DNA of 50,223 bases, taken from Kitasatospora humi. GTDB taxonomy: Bacteria > Actinomycetota > Actinomycetes > Streptomycetales > Streptomycetaceae. The stretch covers positions 1 to 50,223 of the forward strand of contig NZ_JAJJPA010000046.1 in assembly GCF_020907985.1 (NCBI RefSeq), given 5' to 3'. The notes under the pieces are model-generated. The model did no database searches and was not told the DNA's origin. It saw only the letters and a program-made list of their open reading frames with translations. The translations under genes were made by a program, and so were the position numbers. Below are positions 42,655 through 50,223 of the stretch, in pieces (position 1 is the first letter of the stretch; each line of letters opens with the position of its first letter).

Positions 42655-43868
42655 GCCGGGAGCCTCGCCGCCACCCGGAATCCGCCCTCCGGACGCCGGC
42701 CCGCGCTGAACTGGCCGGACAGCAAGGTCACCCGCTCGCGCATGCCGAGCAGGCCGAAGCCGCTCCCGCCGACCGCCGCCGGGGGCCTCGGACGGCCGGG
42801 CCCGCCGGGACCGTGGTCCCCGTCGTCCACCACCTCGATCGTCACTCCGGTCGGCTCGTAGCCGACCGCGACCCGGCACGTCCGCGCACCGGAATGCCGC
42901 ACCACGTTCGTCACCGATTCCTGGACGATCCGGAACGCCGACAGCTCGATCTCCGGCGGCAGCGGACGCTGTTCGCCCTGCCAGGTCACCTGGACCCGCA
43001 CCCCGGCGTCGGCCGTGCGTTCGGCGAGCCGCGGGACGTCCGCCAGGCTGGCGCCCGGCGTCAGCGGGGCGGCCTGCGGCATGGCGTCGTCGGGCTCGGC
43101 GCGGCGTAGCGCTCCGAGCATGCGCTGCAGCCCGAGCAGCGTCTCCCGGCTGGTGGTCTCGATGCCGGTCAACGCCTGCCGCGTCTGCTCGGGCCTGGTC
43201 TCCACGACCCGCGCCGCCGCTCCCGACAGCACCGTGATGATCCCGATGCTGTGCGCGACGCTGTCGTGCAGTTCGCGGGCGATCCGCAGCCGCTCGGCCA
43301 TGACGGCGCGCGCCTCGGTCTGCTCGTGCAGGGCTTCGAGGTATTCACGGCGTTTGCGGTACACCCCGCCGACGAGCCACGCGACCGCGAACACGAACGC
43401 GAGCTGCCCGGCCCGCCGGGCCGCGTCGCCGACGGATTCCCCGTGGGCGACGAGGGTGAGCTCGGCGAACCTGGTCGCGACGGCCGCGACGGAGCCGACG
43501 GCGGCAGCCGCCGGCCGCCGGGCGGCGAGGTACCCGGCCAGGACCAGGAGCAGGAGGAGCACGATCCAGGGCCGCGCGCCGAAGAGGTTGCCGAGGGCTA
43601 CTTCTTCGACCAGGACGGCTGCGAAGACCGCTGCGGGTAGCCGGCGCACCAGCAGGATCGGGAGGGCGAGCACGACGCACAGACCGATCATCTGGTCGGG
43701 CCCGATGTCGGGGAACCGCAACGGGCCGCTGTAGCGCCGGATCTGACTGAACGGCATCGACAAGAAGAGCATCAGCGCGTAGAAGCAGGTGGTGGCCAGC
43801 ACCACGGCCTGTGCCGTCAGCCAGGCCACGGGTGCCGATGTCGAGAAACGCCGGAGCAGCTCTTCCAT
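42651..43868 (-). CDS. NarL-type sensor histidine kinase
   Basis: A 405-residue kinase from ATG 43868 (MEELLRRFS). Residues 15-170 hold four to five membrane helices with short loops, so it probably senses a signal in the membrane. HisKA_3 domain: ERLRIARELHDSVAHSIGII with His201. ATPase: FRIVQESVTNVVRHSGA, EVVDDGDHG and GGSGFGLLGMRERV. This streptomycete group often sits beside an ABC exporter and answers to envelope stress or peptides. TACGAT lies 6 nt before the ATG; the longer frame to 43988 is unlikely. Confidence 0.95.
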   Translation of the reverse strand: MEELLRRFSTSAPVAWLTAQAVVLATTCFYALMLFLSMPFSQIRRYSGPLRFPDIGPDQMIGLCVVLALPILLVRRLPAAVFAAVLVEEVALGNLFGARPWIVLLLLLVLAGYLAARRPAAAAVGSVAAVATRFAELTLVAHGESVGDAARRAGQLAFVFAVAWLVGGVYRKRREYLEALHEQTEARAVMAERLRIARELHDSVAHSIGIITVLSGAAARVVETRPEQTRQALTGIETTSRETLLGLQRMLGALRRAEPDDAMPQAAPLTPGASLADVPRLAERTADAGVRVQVTWQGEQRPLPPEIELSAFRIVQESVTNVVRHSGARTCRVAVGYEPTGVTIEVVDDGDHGPGGPGRPRPPAAVGGSGFGLLGMRERVTLLSGQFSAGRRPEGGFRVAARLPA

Positions 43869-43874
43869 GCGGAG

Positions 43875-43880
43875 ATCGTA
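43875..43880 (-). promoter_or_regulatory. -10 box of NarL-type kinase gene
   Basis: TACGAT on the minus strand, 6 nt before ATG 43868. On the other strand TAGGTT at 43999-44004 lies 7 nt before the ABC ATPase ATG, so both divergent genes may be leaderless. Confidence 0.5.
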
Positions 43881-44011
43881 TGGATCGGTGCCGGCTCTGC
43901 GCGTCGTCCCGGGGGTGTACACGGGGTACGCCGCCGGGCCGACGGCCTGGGGGAGAGGTGACATCCGCCGGCCGACGCGGTGGATCATGGTCCGTTCCTA
44001 GGTTCAGGGCC

Positions 44012-44740
44012 ATGACGAATGAGCCGATGATCGATCTCCGGGACGCCACGAAGAAATACGATGACGGCCCGCCCGCGCTGGCCGGGGTGACCTTGTCCGT
44101 GGCAGCCGGTGAGTGCGTGGCGATCCTCGGCCATTCCGGCAGTGGCAAGTCGACGCTGCTGAACCTGGTCGCGGGTCTGGACAGGCCGTCCAGCGGCACC
44201 GTGACCGTCAACGGAACCCGGGTCGACCAGCTCGGCGAGGCCGGCTCGGCGAGGTACCGGCGGGCTTCCATCGGCATGATCTTCCAGTTCTTCAACCTGC
44301 TCGACGACCTTACGGTGCTGGACAACGTGATGGTTCCGGCGCAGTTGGCCGGGATGGGCAAGAGCGAGGCGAAGCGGCGGGCGACCGAGTTGCTCACCTC
44401 GCTGGGCATCGACCGGCACGCCAAGGCCTACCCGCAGCGGCTGTCCGGCGGCCAGCGGCAGCGGGTGGCGGTGGCCAGGGCCCTGATGAACCGTCCGGCG
44501 CTGCTGCTGGCCGACGAGCCGACCGGCGCGCTCGACTCGCGCTCGGCCGAGGACGTGCGCCAACTGCTGCTGGAGCTGAACGCCGAGGGCCAAACCATCC
44601 TGCTGGTGACCCACGACATCCAACTGGCCGCGAACACCGCGCGACGCACGATCGAGCTGGTGGACGGTTCCGTGGCCCGGGACGTGCTCAACCCGGTCAG
44701 TGGCACCACCTCCACCAGCTCGGCGGGAGCGGTCCGATGA
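44012..44740 (+). CDS. ABC transporter ATPase (MacB/LolD type)
   Basis: 242 residues from ATG 44012. Walker A VAILGHSGSGKSTLLNLVAG, Q-loop MIFQFFNLLDDLTV, signature YPQRLSGGQRQRVAVARALM, Walker B LLLADEPTGALDSRS, and H-loop ILLVTHD. It is a type VII (FtsX-permease-linked) exporter ATPase, which drives a periplasmic or envelope task such as peptide removal. The stop overlaps the permease start (ATGA). Since the permease is broken, this ATPase may now have no partner. Confidence 0.95.
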   Translation: MTNEPMIDLRDATKKYDDGPPALAGVTLSVAAGECVAILGHSGSGKSTLLNLVAGLDRPSSGTVTVNGTRVDQLGEAGSARYRRASIGMIFQFFNLLDDLTVLDNVMVPAQLAGMGKSEAKRRATELLTSLGIDRHAKAYPQRLSGGQRQRVAVARALMNRPALLLADEPTGALDSRSAEDVRQLLLELNAEGQTILLVTHDIQLAANTARRTIELVDGSVARDVLNPVSGTTSTSSAGAVR

Positions 44741-47137
44741 GCGCCCTGGGCAAGGTCGTGCGCTCCGGCGTCGGCCGGCGTCGTGTGCAGTCCCTCGTGA
44801 TGGCCCTGACGACGTTCGCGGCCGTCACCTCCTCGGTGCTCTCGCTCGGTCTGCTGGTCGCCGTGCAGACTCCGTTCGAGCACGCCTTCAAGGCCCGCAA
44901 CGGCGCGCACCTGTCGGTCCAGTTCGACGGCTCGAAGGCCACCGCCGCGCAGACCGCCGCCACCGCGCACGCCGCCGGCGTCACCGAGGCGTCCGGGCCG
45001 TACCCGGTGACCGCCGCCCTGGACACGATCCACGGCACGGACTGCACCGCGACCATCGCCCCGGGCATGCCGATGGCCGGTAGCACCAACGGGCCGGTCG
45101 TCGTCGCCACCCGGCCCGACCTGGCCGGCACGTCCGGTCTGGACCAGCTGGTGCTGGTCCAGGGCAGGTGGCCGACCAGCGCGAACGAGATCGTCCTGTC
45201 CTCATGGGACCGTCTGTGCGCAGGCGGTTCGGTGGTGTTCGACTCGCTGCCGGGCAAGCCCTCGTTCAAGGTCGTCGGCCAAGCGAACTCGCTGACCGGC
45301 ACCGCGACCGGCTTCCTCACCGCCGACGGCTTCGCGCGGCTGACCGCCGCCGGCGCCAAGACCGACGAGCAGATGCTCTACCGCTTCGCCAAGTCCGGGA
45401 CCGAGACCGACCTCGCCACGGACAAGCAGGCGATCATCGCCGCCGCGCCGGCCGGCTCGGTCGAGAGCGGACAGTCCTACCTGGCCGCGGAGAAGCAGGC
45501 CGTCGGCACCGCGAAGTCCTTCGTGCCGTTCCTGGTCGTCTTCGGCGTCCTCGGCCTGTTCCTGTCGGTGCTGATCATCACGATCGTGGTCAGCGGCGCG
45601 GTGGTCTCGGGAATCCGGCGCATCGGGATCCTCAAGTCGCTCGGCTTCACCCCCTTGGCAGGTGGCCCGCGCCTACGCCGCACAAGCCCTGATCCCGGCG
45701 GCGATCGGCGTGCTGGGCGGCACACTGGCCGGCAACCTGCTGGCCGTTCCGGTCCTGAACGATGCCAGCAAGGATCTCGGTGCCGCCGGCACCAACCTGC
45801 CGGTGTGGGTCAGCCTCGTCGTGCCGATCGGCACCTTGCTCATCGTCGGGGTCACCGCGCTCATCCCGGCCCTTAGGGCCGGCCGGATGCCGGCGGTGCA
45901 GACCCTGGTCGTCGGCCGCGCCCCCAAGGCCAAGCGCGGCCAAAGCGCGCAGCGCCTGGCAAGCAAGCTGCCGCTGCCCCGGCCGATGTCGCTGGGACTG
46001 GCCCAGCCGTTCGCCAAGCCGGCCCGGGCCGCGCTGGTCGGCGCCGCGGTGCTGTTCGGCGCGGTCAGCGTCACCTTCGCGGTGGGGTTGGAGACCACGT
46101 TCACCAAGTACCAGGACACGGGCAACTCCGGCCTCAACGCCGCGTCGATGCTCGTGGTGCCCGCCGGCACACCCGTCGGTTTCCACTCCTCCGGCGGCCC
46201 TGCCAGCCCCCACTTGGACTCCACCAAGGTGGCCGCCGCGCTCGCCTCGGTCCCGGGCACGAAGGCCGCGTTCGGCTGGGGCAACAGCGGCGCGACCGTG
46301 ATCGGCGCGTCGCCTGGGGACCATACGCTGGTGGACACCACCACCGGCGACCTGTCCTGGACCAACCTGGGGCTGCTGCACGGCCGTTGGTACCAGAACC
46401 CCGGCGAAGCCGTGATCAACGACCACCTGGCCTCGACGGCCGGGATGCAGGTCGGCGACACCGTCACCGTGGCCCAGGACAACAAGCGACTGCCGCTCCG
46501 GATCGTCGGCATCGACTTCGATGCCAGCGGAAACGGGGTCGTGATGACCGACAATGCCACGTTCACCACCGCCGGTCTGACGCCGTACATCACCCAGTTC
46601 AACGTCAAGCTCGCCGACAACGCCAGCCGCGCGGACTGGTCCGCCTCGGCCACTGCCGCGCTGACCCCACTGCACGCCGCGGTTACCCCGAACATCAGGT
46701 ACCCGAGCCTCACGGTGCTCACCATGAGCGCCCTGGTGGCCACCCTCACCCTGATGATGATCGCGGTTGCCGCGCTCGGCGTGCTGAACACCGTGGTGCA
46801 GGACACCCGGGAACGGATCCACGACCTGGGGGTCTTCAAGGCCCTCGGAATGACGCCCAAGCAGACCATCGCGATGGTGCTGACCTCGGTGAGCCTCACC
46901 GGCCTGATCGCCGGGCTGTTCGGGGCCCCGATCGGGATGGCGGTGGAGAACGTGACGCTGAGCCGGATGGGGAGCGCGATCGGCAGGAACCTGCCGCCGA
47001 GCGTGACCCACGTCTACACCCCCGGGATACTGCTCCCGCTGCTGGCCGGCGGGATCGCGATCGCCCTGCTCGGCGCCCTGCTGCCGGCCGGCTGGGCGGC
47101 GCGCTCCCGGACCGCCACCGCGCTGCGGACCGAGTAG
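44737..47137 (+). pseudogene. FtsX-type ABC permease, frameshifted
   Basis: Two frames make one permease of about 800 residues. The first (44737 on) has a membrane helix, an external MacB-like domain and helix SFVPFLVVFGVLGLFLSVLI, then reads GIRRIGILKSLGFTPL and goes wrong. The second continues correctly as VARAYAAQALIPAAIGVLGG with further FtsX helices to 47137. At 45655-45660 the DNA reads TTGGCAGGTGG; removal of one G at 45657/45658 gives TTG CAG GTG GCC and joins both. The total length of 2401 is one base more than a multiple of three. Either a real +1 insertion inactivates the exporter or it is a sequencing error; no stop codons or other damage are seen. Confidence 0.9.
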
Positions 47138-47353
47138 CACCGGTCGCTCGTAGCACTGAGCGCATCCGGGCGCACAAGTTCAAGGCTCGACACATAGACA
47201 GCACGGCGCCACCGGGCGCAGCACAGCCCGCCGAGGGCTGCCTCTACGTATGCTCGGCAGTTTCGTGCGCGGCACCAGCGCGGATGACGCGCTGATGCCG
47301 CGCACGGCTCGCCCCACCATGAGGGCCGGCCCCGGGATCGTTCAGCGCGCCAC

Positions 47354-47815
47354 TCACACATGGCCGAGCCGATGCCGAATCTCGGGCATGGCGTAGTCCG
47401 AGATCGAGGCGACGACGCCGTTGGCCGCCCTGATGACCCGATCGACCGGTTGCGCGGCTGAGATGTGCCACCAGGTGTCCTGGCGGGCGGCCAGCAGATG
47501 GCCGATCCGCACCGGCGAGAACTGCGGGCCGTAGTGGGTGGACGGGTTCGGTTGGGCGGGCAGCCCGGGATGCTCCGCCTGATGGGCCCCCCACGCCTGT
47601 CGGTCGATCACCGAGATGTTGATCGTGAACTTCAGCGAGCTCGCCGAGTTGGAGCGGGACGACTGGAAGCCCAACTGCACCCAGGCTCGGGGATCCGGGA
47701 GTTCGAAGCGCTGGCCGGAGCCCTTCCAGCCGAGCTCCCGGAGCCGCGGGGCGACTCTGTCACGCATCATCGTGCGGTACAGCTCCTGTGCTGTCGCCGC
47801 ATGCGGATCAGCCAT
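47354..47815 (-). CDS. DUF4304 domain protein
   Basis: 153 residues from ATG 47815 (MADPHAATAQELYRTMMRD), preceded by GGAGGG 10 bases upstream. RVAPRLRELGWKGSGQRFEL, WVQLGFQSSRSNSASSLKFT and INISVIDRQAWGAHQAEHPG follow the DUF4304 pattern of an L...GFK.SG..F opening with a strand-rich core. Such proteins are frequent singletons in Actinobacteria, and some sit beside toxin-like genes; function is unknown. The 216 bases between it and the permease end hold no clear gene. Confidence 0.85.
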   Translation of the reverse strand: MADPHAATAQELYRTMMRDRVAPRLRELGWKGSGQRFELPDPRAWVQLGFQSSRSNSASSLKFTINISVIDRQAWGAHQAEHPGLPAQPNPSTHYGPQFSPVRIGHLLAARQDTWWHISAAQPVDRVIRAANGVVASISDYAMPEIRHRLGHV

Positions 47816-47911
47816 CGACCTTGATCCCTCCAACTGGCCAGAAACGCTGGCGCCCCGCAGGCCACCGCAGCCAACATGGCGGCTCTGCTGCCAGAGTTCT
47901 CGGCAAAGCAA

Positions 47912-47942
47912 GGTCCCTCCCCGTGTCAGCCGGGGAGGGACC
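47912..47942 (-). terminator. 12-bp perfect hairpin upstream of DUF4304 gene
   Basis: GGTCCCTCCCCG pairs with CGGGGAGGGACC around a 7-base loop. In the minus direction it follows the 63-codon frame by 24 bases and is followed by TTGCTTTGCC, so it ends that transcript before the DUF4304 gene. Confidence 0.8.
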
Positions 47943-47965
47943 AAAGGTTCACCAGGTGACCACAC

Positions 47966-48157
47966 TCAGACCCACTCGAACTCGCTGACGACTCCATCGG
48001 CCTGGCGCGGCGCCGGCAGAGGCGTCCTCACCACCCCCGCCGACCGATCACCCGCACGGGCACCCCCGCCGACGCCGAGCTCACCCAGAAGAGTGTCCCG
48101 CTCGGCGTCGGAGAGGCGGTGAAGTGCGTCACACGGATCGTGCAGGACATCACTCAC
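47966..48157 (-). CDS. Small hypothetical protein, 63 residues
   Basis: GTG start at 48157, coding for VSDVLHDPCDALHRLSDAER and then DTLLGELGVGGGARAGD, a short Pro/Ala stretch and the end VVSEFEWV. Third positions are G/C-rich, and the start shares GTGA with the stop of the preceding frame, the usual form of translational coupling. A terminator follows. These three facts favour a real gene. No family recognised. It is possibly the end of the host operon into which the recombinase element inserted. Confidence 0.45.
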   Translation of the reverse strand: MSDVLHDPCDALHRLSDAERDTLLGELGVGGGARAGDRSAGVVRTPLPAPRQADGVVSEFEWV

Positions 48158-48264
48158 CCACAGGCGCCTTTCGCCTGGTCAGCCCCCGTGTTCACCACCG
48201 TCAGCGGCAGCAGCTTCTTGCCCGTCGGGCCGATCTCTGGATCTGCGTGTCCATCTGCGGGCAT
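48154..48264 (-). pseudogene. 3' end of a gene cut by the integrated element (or 36-codon gene)
   Basis: Minus-strand codons end in EIGPTGKKLLPLTVVNTGAD then QAKGACG and TGA, overlapping the next start as GTGA. The second half has strongly GC-rich third positions (CTG, GTG, ACG, AAG), the first ten codons (GCA GAT GGA CAC GCA) do not. An ATG at 48264 could start a 36-residue peptide but has no ribosome site. I read it as the C-terminal part of a host gene whose other part was moved by insertion of the element carrying the recombinase 38 bases away. A free-standing peptide gene is the alternative. Confidence 0.4.
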
Positions 48265-48265
48265 A

Positions 48266-48295
48266 TCGACACGGCCCAAAACTCATCCTTACCCT
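48266..48295 (+). promoter_or_regulatory. Serine recombinase promoter
   Basis: TCGACA (48266-48271, five of six to TTGACA), an 18-base spacer, TACCCT (48290-48295), then 6 nt to the ATG at 48302. This is a good sigma-70-type promoter for a leaderless mRNA. Confidence 0.65.
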
Positions 48296-48301
48296 CTGTG
48301 C

Positions 48302-49990
48302 ATGGGCAATCGCAGGGGGCGGGCGCGCTCCGCAGCAGCACGCGAGCAGTACTCCGTAGAGGCCGAGTGGACCCAGGCCGATCTGAAGCTCCTGGCCGAG
48401 CTGAAGGCCGCCGAGGCCCTGTTGCCGGATGACGCGCCGCGGGCGCTGCTCTCGGTCCGGCTGTCCGTTCTTACTGAAGACACGACCTCACCCGTCCGCC
48501 AGGAACTCGACCTGAGGATGCTGGCCAGGGAGATCGGCTACCGGGTCGTCGGCGTGGCGAGCGATCTCAACGTGTCCGCCACGAAGGTCCCGCCCTGGAA
48601 GCGGAAGCAGCTGGGTGACTGGCTGAACAATCGGGTGCCCGAGTTCGACGTCCTCATGTTCTGGAAGATGGACCGCTTCATCCGGCGACTCTCGGACCTC
48701 AGCACCATGATCGACTGGTGCCTGAAGTACGGGAAGAACCTCATCTCCAAGAACGACCCGATCGACCTCACCACCACCATCGGGAAGATCCTGGTCACCG
48801 TGATCGGTGGCTTGGCTGAGATCGAGGCCAGCAACACCAGCACCCGCGTCACCAATCTCTGGGACTACACCAAGACCCAGGGCGATTGGCTGGTTGGCAA
48901 GCCGACCTACGGCTACAGGACCGACGAAGACGAGGCCGGGCATGTAGTCCTCTCTATTGATGAGGATGCCCGGAGAGCACTCCACTGGTGCAGGGGCGCG
49001 GCCCTACGCGGCGTACCAGCCAGCCGGATGGCCGCGGTACTCAAGCGCGCCGGCCTGTGCGGGCCCGGGCTGACCACCAGCACGCTGCTGAGGCGGCTCA
49101 GGAATCCGGCTCTGCTCGGCTACCGGGTGGAAGAGGACAAGAGCACCGGTGCCCGCCGCTCGAAGCTCATCCTGGGCCTGGACGGCAAGCCGATCCGGGT
49201 CGCTCCCCCGATCTTCACTCAGGAGGAGTTCGATTCTCTGCAGGCCGCCCTGGATCGGCGGTCCATCAACCAGCCGACACGCCAGCCAGGCGGCGCCACG
49301 AAGTTCCTCGGAGTACTCACCTGCGTCGACTGCAAGAGCAACATGCTGGTTCAGAGGACTACCAAGATCATCCCAGCTCAGCGCTCGGCGGCCGATGGGG
49401 CTTCGGAGGCCGAGGCTGCAACAGAGGGAGCCACCGAGCAGGTCCGGAAGTACATCTACCTGCGCTGCCAAAAGTGCAAGGGCGGCGGTCAGGGCGCACC
49501 CAACCCTGACGTCATCTACGCCAAGCTCGTGCTCGACGTTCTGTCGGTGCTGGGGGACGAGCCGGTGCAGATCAGGTCGTACGCGCAGGGGGCGGAGGCC
49601 CGCAAGGAGCAGAAACGCCTTGAGGAAGCGATCACCTACTACATGGAGGGGCTTGCTCCCGGCGGCCGATTCACCAAGACGCGCTTCACTCGGGATCAGG
49701 CCCAGGAGACCATGGACAAGCTCATCGCCGACCTTGAAGCCATCGACCCCGAAACGACCAAGGACCGCTGGGTGAACGTCCACGACGGACAGACCTTCCG
49801 CGACCGCTGGGACGCCGGCGGCATGGAGGCCATGGCGGCAGATCTGCTCAGGGTCGGCATCAAGTGCGAGGTCACCCGAACGAAGGTTCCGAGGCAGCGC
49901 GCCCCCCGGGTCCATCTGAAGCTGCTGATCCCCAAGGACGTCAGGCAGCGTCTGGTGATCAAGGAAGATGACTTCGAGAAGCCCCTATGA
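48302..49990 (+). CDS. Large serine recombinase (integrase)
   Basis: 562 residues from ATG 48302 (MGNRRGRARS). The catalytic domain has the active Ser in LLSVRLSVLTEDTTSPVRQE, followed by the usual VLMFWKMDRFIRRLSDLSTM and TTTIGKILVTVIGGLAEIEA segments. The recombinase domain begins with GDWLVGKPTYGYRTDEDEAG, and the zinc ribbon uses CVDCKSN and CQKCKGG, near 340-400. A coiled-coil-like stretch (ARKEQKRLEEAITYYMEGLA) follows. It has a 60-residue N-terminal extension before the catalytic Ser, somewhat longer than in phiC31-type proteins. It drives site-specific integration of an element that most likely extends to the right of the window. Ends before a terminator. Confidence 0.95.
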   Translation: MGNRRGRARSAAAREQYSVEAEWTQADLKLLAELKAAEALLPDDAPRALLSVRLSVLTEDTTSPVRQELDLRMLAREIGYRVVGVASDLNVSATKVPPWKRKQLGDWLNNRVPEFDVLMFWKMDRFIRRLSDLSTMIDWCLKYGKNLISKNDPIDLTTTIGKILVTVIGGLAEIEASNTSTRVTNLWDYTKTQGDWLVGKPTYGYRTDEDEAGHVVLSIDEDARRALHWCRGAALRGVPASRMAAVLKRAGLCGPGLTTSTLLRRLRNPALLGYRVEEDKSTGARRSKLILGLDGKPIRVAPPIFTQEEFDSLQAALDRRSINQPTRQPGGATKFLGVLTCVDCKSNMLVQRTTKIIPAQRSAADGASEAEAATEGATEQVRKYIYLRCQKCKGGGQGAPNPDVIYAKLVLDVLSVLGDEPVQIRSYAQGAEARKEQKRLEEAITYYMEGLAPGGRFTKTRFTRDQAQETMDKLIADLEAIDPETTKDRWVNVHDGQTFRDRWDAGGMEAMAADLLRVGIKCEVTRTKVPRQRAPRVHLKLLIPKDVRQRLVIKEDDFEKPL

Positions 49991-49992
49991 CG

Positions 49993-50024
49993 AAATGTCC
50001 CCCGGCAACTGTCGGGGGACATTT
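49993..50024. terminator. Bidirectional terminator behind recombinase
   Basis: AAATGTCCCCCG pairs with CGGGGGACATTT around an 8-base loop, flanked by T residues on the right and a 5' A run on the left, between the convergent recombinase and small gene. Confidence 0.92.
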
Positions 50025-50162
50025 TCATAGTGCTTCGGGCTCGTATGGTTCTTCGTTCCCATCGTCATCAACGATGACGATCTCACTGTCAATCACGAGC
50101 GGTCGACCGGCCGAGTCTCGTAGGTCAAGGCTGTTCAGTTCGGTGCCAAGAGCCATGGTCAT
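50025..50162 (-). CDS. Small acidic protein, 43-45 residues
   Basis: Starts at ATG 50162 with GAGGGGG 4-5 bases upstream, or at ATG 50156. It codes for MTMALGTELNSLDLRDSAGR, then PLVIDSEIVIVDDDGNEE and PYEPEAL, an acidic beta-like peptide. It uses AT-ending codons (GAA, GAT, ATT, CTA) more than the core genes, as in acquired DNA. No family recognised; presumably cargo or a control gene of the integrated element. Confidence 0.55.
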   Translation of the reverse strand: MTMALGTELNSLDLRDSAGRPLVIDSEIVIVDDDGNEEPYEPEAL

Positions 50163-50223
50163 CGCGCCCCCTCTCATCCCGCGCCGCGTCCCGGTTCATG
50201 GCTAGGTCTTCGGCGATCCCGGC
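50125..50223 (-). CDS. Possible C-terminus of a gene running off the right edge
   Basis: An open frame enters from the right edge, reads AGIAEDLAMNRDAARDERG and then RDDHGSWHRTEQP and stops at 50125, overlapping the small gene start by 38 bases. The helical, charged first part looks protein-like. With only 32 codons it cannot be identified. Confidence 0.25.
   Translation of the reverse strand, partial: AGIAEDLAMNRDAARDERGRDDHGSWHRTEQP

Noticed and set aside
45640..45670. Programmed frameshift in the ABC permease
   Set aside because: The site has no strong slippery heptamer with downstream pseudoknot visible to me, and FtsX-type permeases are not known to use one.

Overview
The window is very GC-rich actinobacterial chromosome. 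High G+C at third codon positions, GTG starts and a conserved housekeeping order (comEC-comEA-degV-leuS, rsfS-lytR/LCP-nadD, proA-proB-obg-rpmA-rplU-rne) point to the Streptomycetaceae (Streptomyces, Kitasatospora or a close relative). This assignment rests on gene content and synteny as I recognise them, not on a database search.

Layout. 1-1.9 kb is an accessory patch: an SMI1/KNR4-type gene, a decayed IS5-type insertion sequence with an in-frame stop in its transposase, and a DUF2087 gene. 1.9-13.4 kb is a minus-strand core block: comEC, comEA, a DegV lipid-binding protein, a membrane protein, leuS behind a Leu-codon leader peptide and attenuator, and galE. 13.7-19.5 kb is more strain-variable: an HTH/TPR-like regulator, an OFA-type transporter, a DHA2 drug-efflux pump divergent from an MmyB-like XRE regulator, and three identical tRNA-Ala(GGC) genes. 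19.6-23.8 kb carries a histidine phosphatase that seems to start at CTG inside the rsfS stop, then rsfS, an LCP/LytR_C protein, nadD and two 48-residue membrane proteins. 23.9-28.8 kb holds an M48 peptidase, a 23-bp perfect terminator, and a two-component system whose kinase and OmpR-type regulator are split by an opposing DUF2079 membrane gene.

28.8-40.7 kb is a second core block on the minus strand: two membrane proteins sharing an N-terminal motif, proA, a small conserved gene, proB, obg, rpmA, rplU, a long RNase E/G and a TIGR03936 protein whose usual radical-SAM partner is not next to it. From 41 kb on the region is accessory again: a GNAT acetyltransferase, a NarL-type two-component system divergent from an ABC transporter whose permease is broken by one extra base, a DUF4304 gene, and a large serine recombinase. 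The recombinase abuts the 3' end of a gene on the other strand, as expected at the edge of an integrated element that continues past the right end of the window.

A recurrent regulatory theme is the number of genes with a TANNNT -10 hexamer exactly 6 nt before the start codon, the signature of leaderless mRNAs. It is seen at the leuS leader peptide, both kinase genes, the OmpR regulator, proA, the two motif-sharing membrane proteins, the HTH regulator and the recombinase.
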